DNA from: Actinoplanes sp. M2I2
GTDB lineage: Bacteria; Actinomycetota; Actinomycetes; Mycobacteriales; Micromonosporaceae
Direction of reading: 5' to 3'
DNA length: 64,000 bases
Assembly (NCBI RefSeq): GCF_023544445.1
Contig: NZ_JALPVJ010000009.1
Span: forward strand, 124,001 to 188,000
A program made the translations under genes and the position numbers. Positions 29,176 through 37,741 of the stretch are shown here, in pieces; position 1 is the first letter of the stretch, and each line of letters starts with the position of its first letter. The notes under the pieces are model-generated. The model saw nothing but the letters and a program-made list of their open reading frames with translations. It did not search any database and was not told the origin of the DNA.

Positions 29176-30111
29176 TCAGGTCGCCCGGGACGGCCGGCCG
29201 CCCACCGGCCGCTCGGGGACCGGTTCACCCACCAGGCCGCCGGCAACCGGATCGCCGGCCTCCGAAAGCCCTTCGCTGGGAAGCGGCCCGCCTCGTGCGG
29301 GCCGCTTTTTCGTGAGAACGAGCAGGGCCAGCCCCACGACGATCACGAACGGGATCGCCCCGGCCGAGGAGACCAGGTCGCTGAGCCCGCGCTGGGCCAC
29401 CGCGGCGGCGTTGATCACCGGGTCGGTGCCGGCCCGGCGCAGATCCCCGGCCAGGCGCACCTCGTACCACCCGTAGTAGGCCACGTAGAGGCCGCAGACC
29501 ACCAGGATCGCTCCGCCGACGCGGGGCACCACGCCGAGCAGGCGGCGCACCCGGCCGAGCAGCGAGAACCGCACCAGCGCGACGGCCACCGCGGCCGCGC
29601 TGACCACGAGGGCCATTCCCCCGGCGTAGGCCAGGAACAGCGCGACGCCGGACCCGATCGATCCCGCCCGCAGGCTCGAGACGACGAGCGCCAGGAACGG
29701 CCCGACCGCGCAGCCGAGCGAGGCCACCGCGTACGCCATCCCGAAGAGCACGGTCGAGCCGGTCGCCCCGAGGGCGGGCGCCCGTACGGTCGGCGACGGC
29801 AGCGACCGCCCGGCGAGCAGCCAGACCCCGAGCGCGCCCAGACCCAGCCCGAGCACCACGGTCAGCCAGGGCAGGCGCGGCTGCAGCGCACCGGCGATCG
29901 GCGTCAGCACCAGCCCGAACGCGCCGAACACCAGCGCGTACCCGAGAGCGAGGGCCGCACCGGCCCGGAGCGCCCGCAGCACGGCCCGGCGCGGGTGCGC
30001 GGGGTCGGCGGCGACCAGGACCGACAGGTACGCGGGCAGGAGCGCGAAGCCGCACGGGTTGACCGCGCCGAGCATGCCCGCGGTCAGGGCCAGCAGCAGC
30101 TCGCCGGCCAC
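29176..30111 (-). CDS. CcdA/DsbD-type transmembrane thiol-electron transporter
   Basis: 311 residues with about seven membrane helices. The two conserved Cys lie at the helix starts expected for CcdA: Cys20 in AVNPCGFALLPAYLS and Cys134 in SLGCAVGPFLALV; both flank prolines. CcdA passes electrons from cytoplasmic thioredoxin to extracytoplasmic thiol proteins, for cytochrome c maturation or disulfide reduction. The GTG start is one base after the stop of the thioredoxin lipoprotein gene. The C-terminal 45 residues (from KKRPARGGPLPSEG) are an unusual hydrophilic extension, partly encoded by the opposite strand's terminator. Confidence 0.88.
   Translation of the reverse strand: MAGELLLALTAGMLGAVNPCGFALLPAYLSVLVAADPAHPRRAVLRALRAGAALALGYALVFGAFGLVLTPIAGALQPRLPWLTVVLGLGLGALGVWLLAGRSLPSPTVRAPALGATGSTVLFGMAYAVASLGCAVGPFLALVVSSLRAGSIGSGVALFLAYAGGMALVVSAAAVAVALVRFSLLGRVRRLLGVVPRVGGAILVVCGLYVAYYGWYEVRLAGDLRRAGTDPVINAAAVAQRGLSDLVSSAGAIPFVIVVGLALLVLTKKRPARGGPLPSEGLSEAGDPVAGGLVGEPVPERPVGGRPSRAT
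29281..29310 (+). terminator. Intrinsic terminator of pspC inside the opposing ccdA-like gene
   Basis: AAGCGGCCCGC (29281-29291) and GCGGGCCGCTT (29297-29307) form a perfect 11-bp stem with a 5-nt loop, followed by TTT (29308-29310; five T in a row counting the stem end). The orientation with its U-tract fits the plus strand, hence pspC. Confidence 0.8.
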
Positions 30112-30112
30112 G

Positions 30113-30664
30113 TCAGGCGACCAGCGACTTCACCTGCGACCGGAGCTGCTGATCGTCCAGGTAGCCGGTGGTGACCACCTTGCCCGCGCGGTCCAGGACC
30201 ACGTACAGGCTCTGCTCCGTGATCTTGAACTTCTTCCAGATCTTGCCGGCCCCGTCGTCGAGGTGGGTCACGTTGCTGACCTCGAGGTCGGCGACGAACT
30301 GGTGCATCTCCTTGTTGCCGCCCAGGCCGGCGATGCCGAGGAAGCTGAGCCGGCCCTCGTACTCCTCCTGCAGGGTCTGCACGCTCTGCGCCTCGCTCGC
30401 GCAGGTCGCGCACCACGGCGCCCAGAACCACAGGATGGCCGGCTTGCCCGCCAGCGTGCTCGCCTCGAACGGTTTGCCGTCCAGGGTCCGGCCACCGAAC
30501 TTCAGGGTCGCCGGCACGGTGACGGGCGCCGCCGGCGCGGAGGCCGGGGAGGAGGCCGACGACGGCGGCGGGTCGACGAACGCCGCCGGCTCGTCCTCTC
30601 CGGATCCGCACCCGGCCGCGAGCAGCACGCCCGCGGCCGACAGCAGCAGCGCCCGCCGCCTCAC
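30113..30664 (-). CDS. TlpA/ResA-like thioredoxin lipoprotein
   Basis: 183 residues from GTG at 30664, which overlaps the preceding stop (GTGA). A lipoprotein signal peptide ends at the lipobox LAAGC (Cys19), so the protein is tethered outside the membrane after a Ser/Ala/Pro linker. The thioredoxin domain (about 52-183) carries the redox pair Cys85-Ala-Thr-Cys88 in WFWAPWCATC. It is expected to exchange electrons with the CcdA-like protein encoded 1 bp downstream. Part of a four-gene redox operon. Confidence 0.9.
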   Translation of the reverse strand: MRRRALLLSAAGVLLAAGCGSGEDEPAAFVDPPPSSASSPASAPAAPVTVPATLKFGGRTLDGKPFEASTLAGKPAILWFWAPWCATCASEAQSVQTLQEEYEGRLSFLGIAGLGGNKEMHQFVADLEVSNVTHLDDGAGKIWKKFKITEQSLYVVLDRAGKVVTTGYLDDQQLRSQVKSLVA

Positions 30665-32130
30665 TTCGTCGCCTCGGTCAGCCGCAGCGCCAGCGCCGGG
30701 CAGACGTTGACGGCCTTGCGGGCGCCGTTCTCGAGCCACGGTGGCAGCGGCGTCTGCGGGAACGCCGGGAAGCCGTTCGCGTCGAGCCGGATGATCTCGG
30801 GGGCGACCGCCGAGCAGAGGCCGTGCCCGTCGCAGCGTGACCAGTCGACCGCCAGCCGCCGCGCGCCCTGCTCGGCCGTGTACGGCAGCGGGAGGATGCC
30901 GCGGACGCTCTTGCCGCAGCCCTCACCGTTGGTGTGGGCCTCCACCTCCTTGGCGAAGACCTCGAGGGCCGACAGCGCGAACCGGGCCGTGCCGTCCGGG
31001 TGGCTGCAGGCGCCGCGGCCCTTCACCACGCCGGCGGCCTGCCGCACGTTCTCGACCGCGTTGCCACCCAGCGACACCAGGGTGACCGCGCGGGCCAGGT
31101 CGGGCAGGCCGAGCCGGCACGGGCCGCACTGACCGGCCGACTCGCCGGCCAGGTACTGCACGACCTGGGAGATCTCGCCGAGCGGGCAGGTCTTGGAGCC
31201 GATCGGGATGAGCATGCCGGCGCCGAGGGTGCCGCCCACCGCGGCGAAGCCCTTGCGCGAGATGGTGACCGTCTGCGCGGCCTCGGCGGTGATCCACTTG
31301 CCGTGGTAGCCGCCGACCAGCAGGCCGGGGCCGATGTCGGCGCCGCACATCCGGAGCACGTCCATCAGCGGCGTGCCGGTCGGGGCCTCGATCACGGCCG
31401 GGTTGCTGGCCGAGCCGCCCACGGTCAGCATCACCGTGCCGGGCTCCTCGGGGATGCCGACCGCGTTGTACTCCCACGGGCCGAGCCGGGCGGCGATCGC
31501 CAGCTGCGAGTACGTCTCGGCGTTGGACAGCAGGGTGGGCAGGCCCATCACGCCGTTGTCGCTGGAGCGCACCTTGCGGCCGGGCGGGATGTGCGCCTCG
31601 CCGTTGATGCCGCGCACCAGCGCGCCGCCCTCACCCGAGATGAACCGGTGCGGCACGGTGACGATGCGGGTCGGGCAGGGCATCCGGCGCTCGGCCAGGG
31701 CCGCCGTGATCGAGCTCTGGCCGATGCCGTCGTCGGCGATGCCGATGACGATCTCCTCGGCGTCGAGCGCGGCGGCGGCCAGGGCGGCGCCGTCGAGGAT
31801 GAGGTGCGGCGCCCGGGTGAGGATCGCCTTGTCCTTCCACGACGGCGGCTCGCCCTCGGTCGCGTTGACCACGATCACCGGGGGCAGTTCCTGCCGGCGG
31901 CACGAGTCGAGCACGGCCCGCACCTTGCGGGCGAACGGGAAGCCCGCGCCGCCGCGGCCGCGCAGCTCGATGCGGTCGGCCAGCCCGATCAGCTCGCCGG
32001 AGGACAGCGCCGCGAAACCGCCGTGCACCTCCTGGTGCGCGAGCAGGTCGAGACGGCCGTACTCGTCGAAGCCCGCGGTGATGCGCGGAGTGCCGATCGA
32101 GGTGACCGGCGGAACCTGCGACGCGCTCAA
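30661..32130 (-). CDS. NuoF-like NADH:FMN/Fe-S protein fused to a ferredoxin
   Basis: 489 residues. The NuoF FMN/NADH fold is visible: RGRGGAGFP (58-66), NATEGEPPSWKDKAIL (FMN loop), GGYHGKW and an SLBB-like region. The N3-type cluster site reads SAGQCGPCRLG: Cys335 and Cys338 with Cys375 (GACSHPDG), but the first Cys of the usual SCGxCxPC is Ala332. A C-terminal single-cluster ferredoxin follows, with Cys433, Cys439 and Cys477-Pro, the spacing of actinobacterial 3Fe-4S ferredoxins. TTG start at 32130 overlaps the upstream stop (TTGA), with GAGGGG before it. Likely oxidises NAD(P)H and delivers electrons to the membrane haem protein encoded upstream. Confidence 0.85.
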   Translation of the reverse strand: MSASQVPPVTSIGTPRITAGFDEYGRLDLLAHQEVHGGFAALSSGELIGLADRIELRGRGGAGFPFARKVRAVLDSCRRQELPPVIVVNATEGEPPSWKDKAILTRAPHLILDGAALAAAALDAEEIVIGIADDGIGQSSITAALAERRMPCPTRIVTVPHRFISGEGGALVRGINGEAHIPPGRKVRSSDNGVMGLPTLLSNAETYSQLAIAARLGPWEYNAVGIPEEPGTVMLTVGGSASNPAVIEAPTGTPLMDVLRMCGADIGPGLLVGGYHGKWITAEAAQTVTISRKGFAAVGGTLGAGMLIPIGSKTCPLGEISQVVQYLAGESAGQCGPCRLGLPDLARAVTLVSLGGNAVENVRQAAGVVKGRGACSHPDGTARFALSALEVFAKEVEAHTNGEGCGKSVRGILPLPYTAEQGARRLAVDWSRCDGHGLCSAVAPEIIRLDANGFPAFPQTPLPPWLENGARKAVNVCPALALRLTEATK

Positions 32131-33845
32131 TTCGCTTCCCCTCGCAGCTGCGACCAGTAGCCGTCGTCAGCCGCCTCGTCGTTCTCCCGCCCGCGGCCGC
32201 GGCGACCGCGCGGGGCGGCCGGGACGCGGGCCGGGTCCGGACCGTCCCGGCGGGCGCGGCGGGACGCCATGTCGACCAGGGTCGGAGTCTCGTCGGCCTC
32301 GACGAAGCCGGCGCCGTCGACAAACCCGGCCCGGCTGTGCCGGCCCGAGTCGTCGGCCCGCCGGCCGCGCGGGGCGTCGTCGAAGTCGTCCTCGTAACGC
32401 GCGTCGGGGTACTGACCGCCGCGCGGGCGGGGCACCTCGTCGTACTCGTCGCGGTCGCCGTGCCGGCTGCCGCGCGGCGGCTCCTCGTAGAGCGGCATGT
32501 CGCCACCGCGGCGCCGGGCCCGGGGCGCGGGCTCCTCGTCCTCGGCATACCGGCGGCGGCGCGGGGCCGGCTCCTCGTACGGGGTCATCTCGGAGCGCCG
32601 CAGGCGGGTGCCCGTGTCCTCCGGCTCGTCCCGCCGCATCCGGGTGCCGGTGCCTTCGATCTCATCGCGGCGCAGGCGGGTACCGGTGTTCTCGATCTCG
32701 TCGCGGCGCATCCGGGTGCCGGTGTTCTCGATGTCGTCGCGGCGCAGGCGGGTGCTGGTGTCCTCGCCCGGGTAGCGGCGGCCGCGCGGCTCGTCGTACT
32801 CGATCTCGTCCTCGACCCGGCGGCCGCGACGGGGGCGCTCCTCCTGGTCGTACCGCGGCATCATGCCGGTGGGCTCGTCGTACATCTCGTCGCCGCGGGC
32901 CCGGCGCTGACGCGGGGCGGCCGGCGCGACCAGGTCGTCACCGAGCGGCGGCGGGGCCACGGGCGGGGCGGTGACCGGGTGGGCGGCCGGGCGGAAGGTG
33001 TCGATCGCGGCGACCGGGCCGAGCACCTCGGGCTCGACGCGGGGGGCCTTCTCGCGCCGGCTCGGGCGCTTGAGACCGGGCGAGGTCGTCGGGACCAGCG
33101 AGCCGACCGGCTTGAGGCCGCCCGACGCGGCGGTCGAGAAGTCCTTGCGGCGGTTCAGCGAGACCGACAGGCGGACGGCCAGGCCGACGAGCACGGCGAG
33201 CACGCAGACGATGTAGCTCACCGTGACCCAGGTGGCCGCGGCCCGGCCGGCGTTGAGGCCGTGCATCAGGGCGATCGGCCACATCAGGTACGACACCGCG
33301 TGCAGGCTGCGCCACATCCAGGGGCTGCCCCGGCCGATGAACCGGGACCGCGCGATGCCCGTCCACATGACCAGCACCATGATCAGACCGGACAGCGTGC
33401 CGAAGCCGACGTAGAGCTTGTTGGGGCCGTTGTGCAGGAACGGGACGAACACGTCGATCAGCGAGGCGTTCTGCGCGACGACCTTGGTCCAGACGTGCAC
33501 GAACAGGGCGGCGACCGCGATCACGCCGGTGGTGCGGTGGGCGGACTGCAGCAGCACCCGCTGACGGATCGACAGGACCAGCCGGTCGGTGGCGACCAGC
33601 CCGATCATGATCGTGATCGAGAGCGACACCAGCGTGATGACGCCCATGTACCACTTGGCGTAGTAAAAGAAGTAGATGTACCCCTGGCGACCCGGGCCGG
33701 TCAGCATCGCGACCGCCCAGAGGGCCGCGATCACGCTCACGGCGAGGATCGCGACAGCCCCCCGCGAGGGCGGACGGGTTCCGGTAGCTCCGACATCGAC
33801 GGCCACACGATTGGCGGATCGCTGGGTGTTCTTCGTCCGGGCCAT
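32127..33845 (-). CDS. Ferric-reductase-like b-haem membrane protein with long charged repeat tail
   Basis: 572 residues from ATG at 33845 (GAGGAG upstream). Six hydrophobic helices occupy about 28-225. Four His sit as two pairs on adjacent helices (His103/His117 and His182/His195), the pattern that binds two b haems in ferric-reductase/YedZ-type proteins. From about 235 the protein is a soluble, low-complexity tail of 330 residues rich in Arg, Asp and Glu, including four to five copies of a 12-residue repeat (RRDEIENTGTRM). No FAD/NADPH domain is fused; the NuoF-like gene coupled downstream may supply that function. Confidence 0.82.
   Translation of the reverse strand: MARTKNTQRSANRVAVDVGATGTRPPSRGAVAILAVSVIAALWAVAMLTGPGRQGYIYFFYYAKWYMGVITLVSLSITIMIGLVATDRLVLSIRQRVLLQSAHRTTGVIAVAALFVHVWTKVVAQNASLIDVFVPFLHNGPNKLYVGFGTLSGLIMVLVMWTGIARSRFIGRGSPWMWRSLHAVSYLMWPIALMHGLNAGRAAATWVTVSYIVCVLAVLVGLAVRLSVSLNRRKDFSTAASGGLKPVGSLVPTTSPGLKRPSRREKAPRVEPEVLGPVAAIDTFRPAAHPVTAPPVAPPPLGDDLVAPAAPRQRRARGDEMYDEPTGMMPRYDQEERPRRGRRVEDEIEYDEPRGRRYPGEDTSTRLRRDDIENTGTRMRRDEIENTGTRLRRDEIEGTGTRMRRDEPEDTGTRLRRSEMTPYEEPAPRRRRYAEDEEPAPRARRRGGDMPLYEEPPRGSRHGDRDEYDEVPRPRGGQYPDARYEDDFDDAPRGRRADDSGRHSRAGFVDGAGFVEADETPTLVDMASRRARRDGPDPARVPAAPRGRRGRGRENDEAADDGYWSQLRGEAN
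32594..32765. repeat. 36-bp in-frame tandem repeat
   Basis: About four and a half units of 36 bp encode alternating RRDEIENTGTRM and RRDEIEGTGTRL-type 12-mers within the cytoplasmic tail of the haem protein. Unit edges are marked by CGTCGCGGCGCA. The TGT-R segments are invariant; the acidic residues vary. Confidence 0.9.
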
Positions 33846-34214
33846 TGACTCCTCGTTCTCCGCAGTGGTCACGTCCCGTGGGCGGTGGGACGCAGGCATC
33901 CGTGGGGAATGCCCCCTGCTTCAGGTTGGTGCCGGGCAGCGATCGGCGCCTGGCCGGTCTCTGCCCATCCCCCAACTACGTGCGGCGAGCGAGTTCGGAT
34001 GAACGCCCGGGGCGACTTTTGTCGGGAACTTTCCAGCCGGGCGCCTCGAACCGATGCTGAGCAGCGCGGACACGCCGAAGATTTTGATGCCTAAGCGAAA
34101 ATTAAGGCGTCACGAATCAGTGACCCATCGCACTCGGTGAACCTTTCGGCCGCGAGGTGCGAACCATCTCGTGTGCACGCGTATCGGCTGCCGTGCGAGA
34201 AGGAGATGATCGGC
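33846..34214. promoter_or_regulatory. Divergent promoter region of the redox operon and a surface-protein gene
   Basis: The 369 bp hold no gene. An inverted repeat GTCAC-N6-GTGAC lies at 34109-34124, and the segment around 34080-34110 is AT-rich for this genome, which suits promoters. No consensus sigma site is convincing enough to name. Confidence 0.5.
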
Positions 34215-35033
34215 ATGCGACACCTGGCCCGGATCGCGTCGGGGATCGGCGCCGCCGCCCTGGTCGCGCTGGCCGTGGGCGTGGGCTCGCCGGCGCGGGC
34301 CGACGTGCCCGGCTTCGAGGTCAAGGTGGGCCAGGCCCCGTCGACGTTCACCATCGGCCGCGACGCCGGGACGCTGACCGCGGTCGCCTCGACCGACCGG
34401 GGCCGCTGTCTCAAGGTGCGCTGGGCCCTGACCGTCGAGACCAAGGGCGTCAGCCTCGATCAGATCCGGGTGACCCGGGTGGAGAACGGCCGGTCCTTCC
34501 CCGTACGCGCTGACGTGCGCGACGAGGCGGCCACCGTTGTCGACGAGCGCCTCGACCCCGGCCGGCTCTGCCCCGGCCGCACGGTCACCGGCCGCTGGGA
34601 CGTCGCGTTCACCGGACCCGACGACGGCGAGGTGACGTTCGCGGCCCAGGCCTTCGACGGCGCCGGCCGCCTGCTCAGCTCGACCGGCGCCGAGGCCCGG
34701 GTGGTCAGCCCGGTCGCAGCCCGCCCGAGCCCGAGCGCGACCCCCTCCCCCACGCCGACCCGGACGGCGCCCCCGGCCGAGGAGGACGAGGAGGCCGTGG
34801 CCGACGAGCCGCCGGCGGACGAGACCTCGCCGGAGCCGGCCGCGCTCAACCCGGCGTCGAGCAACTCGAGCGTGCTGGGCATCGGCCTGATCGTCGGCGC
34901 GGTCATGGTCTTCCTGGGCGTCGGCATGCTCCTGCGGCTGCGTCTGCGCAACCGCCGGCAACCGGCCGTCCCGGGCCCGGCCCCGACGCTGCCGACCGGC
35001 TTCTACAGCATGCCGGACCGTCGCCGCCGATGA
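34215..35033 (+). CDS. Secreted, C-terminally membrane-anchored surface protein
   Basis: 272 residues from ATG at 34215, with AAGGAG 9 nt upstream (an ATG at 34206 overlaps that site and is less likely). Signal peptide 1-30 ending SPARADV; a beta-rich domain with two Cys (GRCLKVRW, GRLCPGRTV) up to about 165; a Pro/Ser/Thr then acidic stalk (about 170-215); one transmembrane helix (about 222-243, VLGIGLIVGAVMVFLGVGMLL) and a basic cytoplasmic end. The layout is that of a wall-spanning single-pass protein. I do not recognise the external domain. Confidence 0.75.
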   Translation: MRHLARIASGIGAAALVALAVGVGSPARADVPGFEVKVGQAPSTFTIGRDAGTLTAVASTDRGRCLKVRWALTVETKGVSLDQIRVTRVENGRSFPVRADVRDEAATVVDERLDPGRLCPGRTVTGRWDVAFTGPDDGEVTFAAQAFDGAGRLLSSTGAEARVVSPVAARPSPSATPSPTPTRTAPPAEEDEEAVADEPPADETSPEPAALNPASSNSSVLGIGLIVGAVMVFLGVGMLLRLRLRNRRQPAVPGPAPTLPTGFYSMPDRRRR

Positions 35034-35040
35034 ACCGGCC

Positions 35041-35799
35041 TCATTCCACGGAACGCTCGACGCGGATGACGACGGCGGTGGCGTTGTCGTCGCCGCCGGC
35101 CGCCAGGGTGTCGTCGAGCAGCGTGTGCACGGCCGCGGCAGGGTCGTCGGTGGCCAGGATGCGGGTCAGGCGCTCGTAGCTGAGCTGGTCGGACACGCCG
35201 TCGGTGCCGAGCAGGTAGACGTCACCGGATCGCAGGGTGACGTTGAGCAGGTCCGGCTCGGGGGCGTCGGGGTGCCCGACGTAGCGGGTCAGCCGGTACC
35301 GGGCGGCCCGGGCCTCCTCGGAGTCGGCCCCGAACCAGCCGTGCAGCACCCCGACCCAGGCGATCGTGTGGTCGACGGTGAGCAGTTCGAGCAGGCCGTC
35401 GCGCAGGCGATAGACGCGGGAGTCGCCGAGCTGGACGATCCAGGCGGCCGCGTTCTCGCCGTCGTGCTCGGCCACGAAGGCGGTCAGCGTGCTGCCGGTC
35501 AGCTCGTCGAGGTTGCTGCCGGCCTTGCGGACCGCGTCCTGAGCGGCGGAGACCGCGGCTCGCAGCGCGGAGGGTGTCTCGCCGACCATCACCTCGCGCA
35601 GGAAGACCTCGACGGCGGTGTGCGCGGCGACGGTGCTGCCCGGGCCGGAACCCATCCCGTCGGCCACCACCGCCAGCGGGTCGCCCGGCTCGAGGTGCAC
35701 CACGTCGTAGTTGTCCTGGTAGCGCTTCCCGACGACACTGCCGGCCGCCGCGGTGAGGCGACGACCGGCAGTTGTCCAGGCGACCTTGCTGATGTCCAC
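35041..35799 (-). CDS. PP2C-type Ser/Thr protein phosphatase
   Basis: 252 residues. PPM signatures are visible: GKRYQDNYDVV, VVADGMGSGPGS, STLTAFVAEH, QLGDSRVYRLRDG, LLGTDGVSDQLS and GGDDNATAVVIRV. All metal-coordinating Asp positions appear occupied. GTG at 35799 follows AAAGGA. A second phosphatase of this class is encoded at 26135-26854. The partner kinase is not adjacent. Confidence 0.9.
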   Translation of the reverse strand: MDISKVAWTTAGRRLTAAAGSVVGKRYQDNYDVVHLEPGDPLAVVADGMGSGPGSTVAAHTAVEVFLREVMVGETPSALRAAVSAAQDAVRKAGSNLDELTGSTLTAFVAEHDGENAAAWIVQLGDSRVYRLRDGLLELLTVDHTIAWVGVLHGWFGADSEEARAARYRLTRYVGHPDAPEPDLLNVTLRSGDVYLLGTDGVSDQLSYERLTRILATDDPAAAVHTLLDDTLAAGGDDNATAVVIRVERSVE

Positions 35800-35826
35800 C
35801 CGTCCTTTTTACACCTGTTTCATACA

Positions 35827-35863
35827 CCGGACCCCGCTCCTCGTGGGTTAGAGCGGGGTCCGG
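35827..35863 (-). terminator. Strong intrinsic terminator of the cellulase gene
   Basis: CCGGACCCCGCTC (35827-35839) and GAGCGGGGTCCGG (35851-35863) form a perfect 13-bp stem with an 11-nt loop, 17 bp beyond the stop of the GH6 gene. Confidence 0.85.
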
Positions 35864-35879
35864 CGGTCCTGTCTACCCG

Positions 35880-37640
35880 TCAGGAAAGCGCCGGGTAAGC
35901 GTTGTTCATCAGCTGAGTGAGCTGGGCCGGGAAGAAAGCGCCGGAGATCGGCGCGTTCGGCAGTGAGCCGGTCAGGCTGTTGCCGTTGCGGGCGTTGCCG
36001 GTGTAGGTCGGGTCGCACATCCGGTCGAAGCCCTTGCCCTCGTCGTTCGGGATCAGCGAGGAGGAGCCGTCCGACTCACCCGGGGGCTTGACCCAGACGT
36101 AGGCGTCGATGCCGCTGGCCGGGGCCGCGGTCGGACGCTCACCGAGGCCGGCGCCGTCCTGGTTGCACCAGTTGCCGGCGTGGATCCGGCGGTCGACGCG
36201 AGACTGGTTGACGAAGGTGTCGATGTTCGTGGAGGTGCTGGCCGCGGTCGGCCGGGCCGAGCCGCCCCAGCCGTTGCGGCTGGTGTCGATCAGCATGCCG
36301 ATGTTGGCGTTGAAGCCGATCGAGACCAGCTTCTGGCGGAACGCCTGGGCGAAACTCAGCTCGTCGGTGTACTGGTTCCAGTCCACCCACTTCGACTGCC
36401 GGACGCTCTGGCCACCGACCGTGGTGGTCGGCTGGACGAACGGCTCCCGCAGCGCCGAGTAGTTCGCGGTGTTGGTGATGAAGCCGGTCACGTTGCTGAC
36501 GTTGCCCGAGGCGCGGGCGGCTTCGAGCATGATGTCGGCGGTGGGGCCGAAGTTGGAGTCCCAGCCGATCCAGCCGTGGTGGGCGGCGTCGACGTAGTTG
36601 TACGTGTTGGACAGCGCGCCCAGCTTGTTCAGGGCGTAGCCGATGCCCTGCACGTAGCCGCCGTTGGCCTTCATCGTGTCGCAGGTCGCCGTGCCGCCGG
36701 CCTGGCCGGAGGTGTTGGTGATCAGGTTCGGCAGCGAGTCGATCTCGACGATGTTGACGATTCGCAGGCCGGCGTACTTGGCGTCGGCCTGGATGGCCGC
36801 GATCGGGTCGATGTAGTCGGTCTTGTACTTCGGCAGGTCGTTCGGGCCGAGCTCACCGTTGGAGGCCAGCGCCGCGCAGTCCCGGCCGGGCAGGTTGTAG
36901 ATGACGAACTGGATGTAGCCCGCGCCCTGCTCGACGGCCTCGTCGAGGTGGTCACGGACGCCCATCGCGCCGTTCGAGCTGCTGTCCGCCGTGCCGTTGA
37001 TGGCGGCGATCCGGTCGATCCAGACGGCCGTCGGGGTGTTCGAGATCCGGCTGCCGCCGGCCACGGACTCGGCCTTGGCCTTCCACTCCGGGTTGACGTA
37101 ACCGCGGGCGCCGGCGTACGGGTTGTCGACCTTGACGCCGGGCGTGGTCGGCGGAGTCGTCGGCGGCGTGGTCGGAGGAGTCGTCGGCGGGGTCGTCGGC
37201 GGCGTGGTCGGCGGCGTCGAGGGCGTCGTCGCGCCGGTGCAGGCCGTGCCGTTCAGCGAGAACGTGGCGGGCGCGGTGTTCGTACCGGAGTAGCTGGCGT
37301 TGAAGCCGAAAGTCACGTTGCCGTTGGTCGGCAGCGAGGGCGACCAGGACGGGTTGGCCGCCGTCACGTTCTGGCCGGACTGGGTGATGGTGGCGCTCCA
37401 GCCCTGACTGATCTGCTGGTTGCCGGGGAACGCCCAGGTCAGACGCCAGCCACCGGAGATCGGGTCGCCGAGGTTGGTCACGCTGACCGACCCGGTGAAG
37501 CCGGTGCTCCAGCTGTTGGCGGAATAGTCGACCCGGCAGCCGGCCGCGGCGCTCGCGCTGGTCGCGGCGAACACGCCGAGACCGGAGACGAGCGACACGG
37601 CGGCGGCCGCGGTCAGACCGCGGATGAGGACAGGTCTCAT
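35880..37640 (-). CDS. Secreted GH6 cellulase (endoglucanase/cellobiohydrolase) with CBM2
   Basis: 586 residues. Signal peptide 1-31 (ATSASAAAG), a family 2 cellulose-binding module (about 33-135: CRVDYSANSWSTGFTGSVSVTN with its Cys pair and surface Trp), a Thr-Pro linker of PTTPPTT repeats (about 137-165) and a GH6 catalytic domain with QFVIYNLPGRDCAALASNGE (the conserved Asp-Cys-Ala motif), IVNIVEIDSLPNL, YNYVDAAHHGWIGWDSN and AYVWVKPPGESDGSS. The long active-site segments are more like processive exo-acting GH6 enzymes. ATG at 37640 follows GAGGAG by 8 nt. A perfect CebR-type operator lies 102 bp upstream. Confidence 0.93.
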   Translation of the reverse strand: MRPVLIRGLTAAAAVSLVSGLGVFAATSASAAAGCRVDYSANSWSTGFTGSVSVTNLGDPISGGWRLTWAFPGNQQISQGWSATITQSGQNVTAANPSWSPSLPTNGNVTFGFNASYSGTNTAPATFSLNGTACTGATTPSTPPTTPPTTPPTTPPTTPPTTPPTTPGVKVDNPYAGARGYVNPEWKAKAESVAGGSRISNTPTAVWIDRIAAINGTADSSSNGAMGVRDHLDEAVEQGAGYIQFVIYNLPGRDCAALASNGELGPNDLPKYKTDYIDPIAAIQADAKYAGLRIVNIVEIDSLPNLITNTSGQAGGTATCDTMKANGGYVQGIGYALNKLGALSNTYNYVDAAHHGWIGWDSNFGPTADIMLEAARASGNVSNVTGFITNTANYSALREPFVQPTTTVGGQSVRQSKWVDWNQYTDELSFAQAFRQKLVSIGFNANIGMLIDTSRNGWGGSARPTAASTSTNIDTFVNQSRVDRRIHAGNWCNQDGAGLGERPTAAPASGIDAYVWVKPPGESDGSSSLIPNDEGKGFDRMCDPTYTGNARNGNSLTGSLPNAPISGAFFPAQLTQLMNNAYPALS

Positions 37641-37741
37641 GTGGTGGCTCCTCGAGACATGCGGCGGCGCCCGTAGCGCCCGGGGATGAGCCGGAGATAC
37701 ATCGAGGGGCATCGTTCCCCGGCTGTTTCGACAGCATGACA

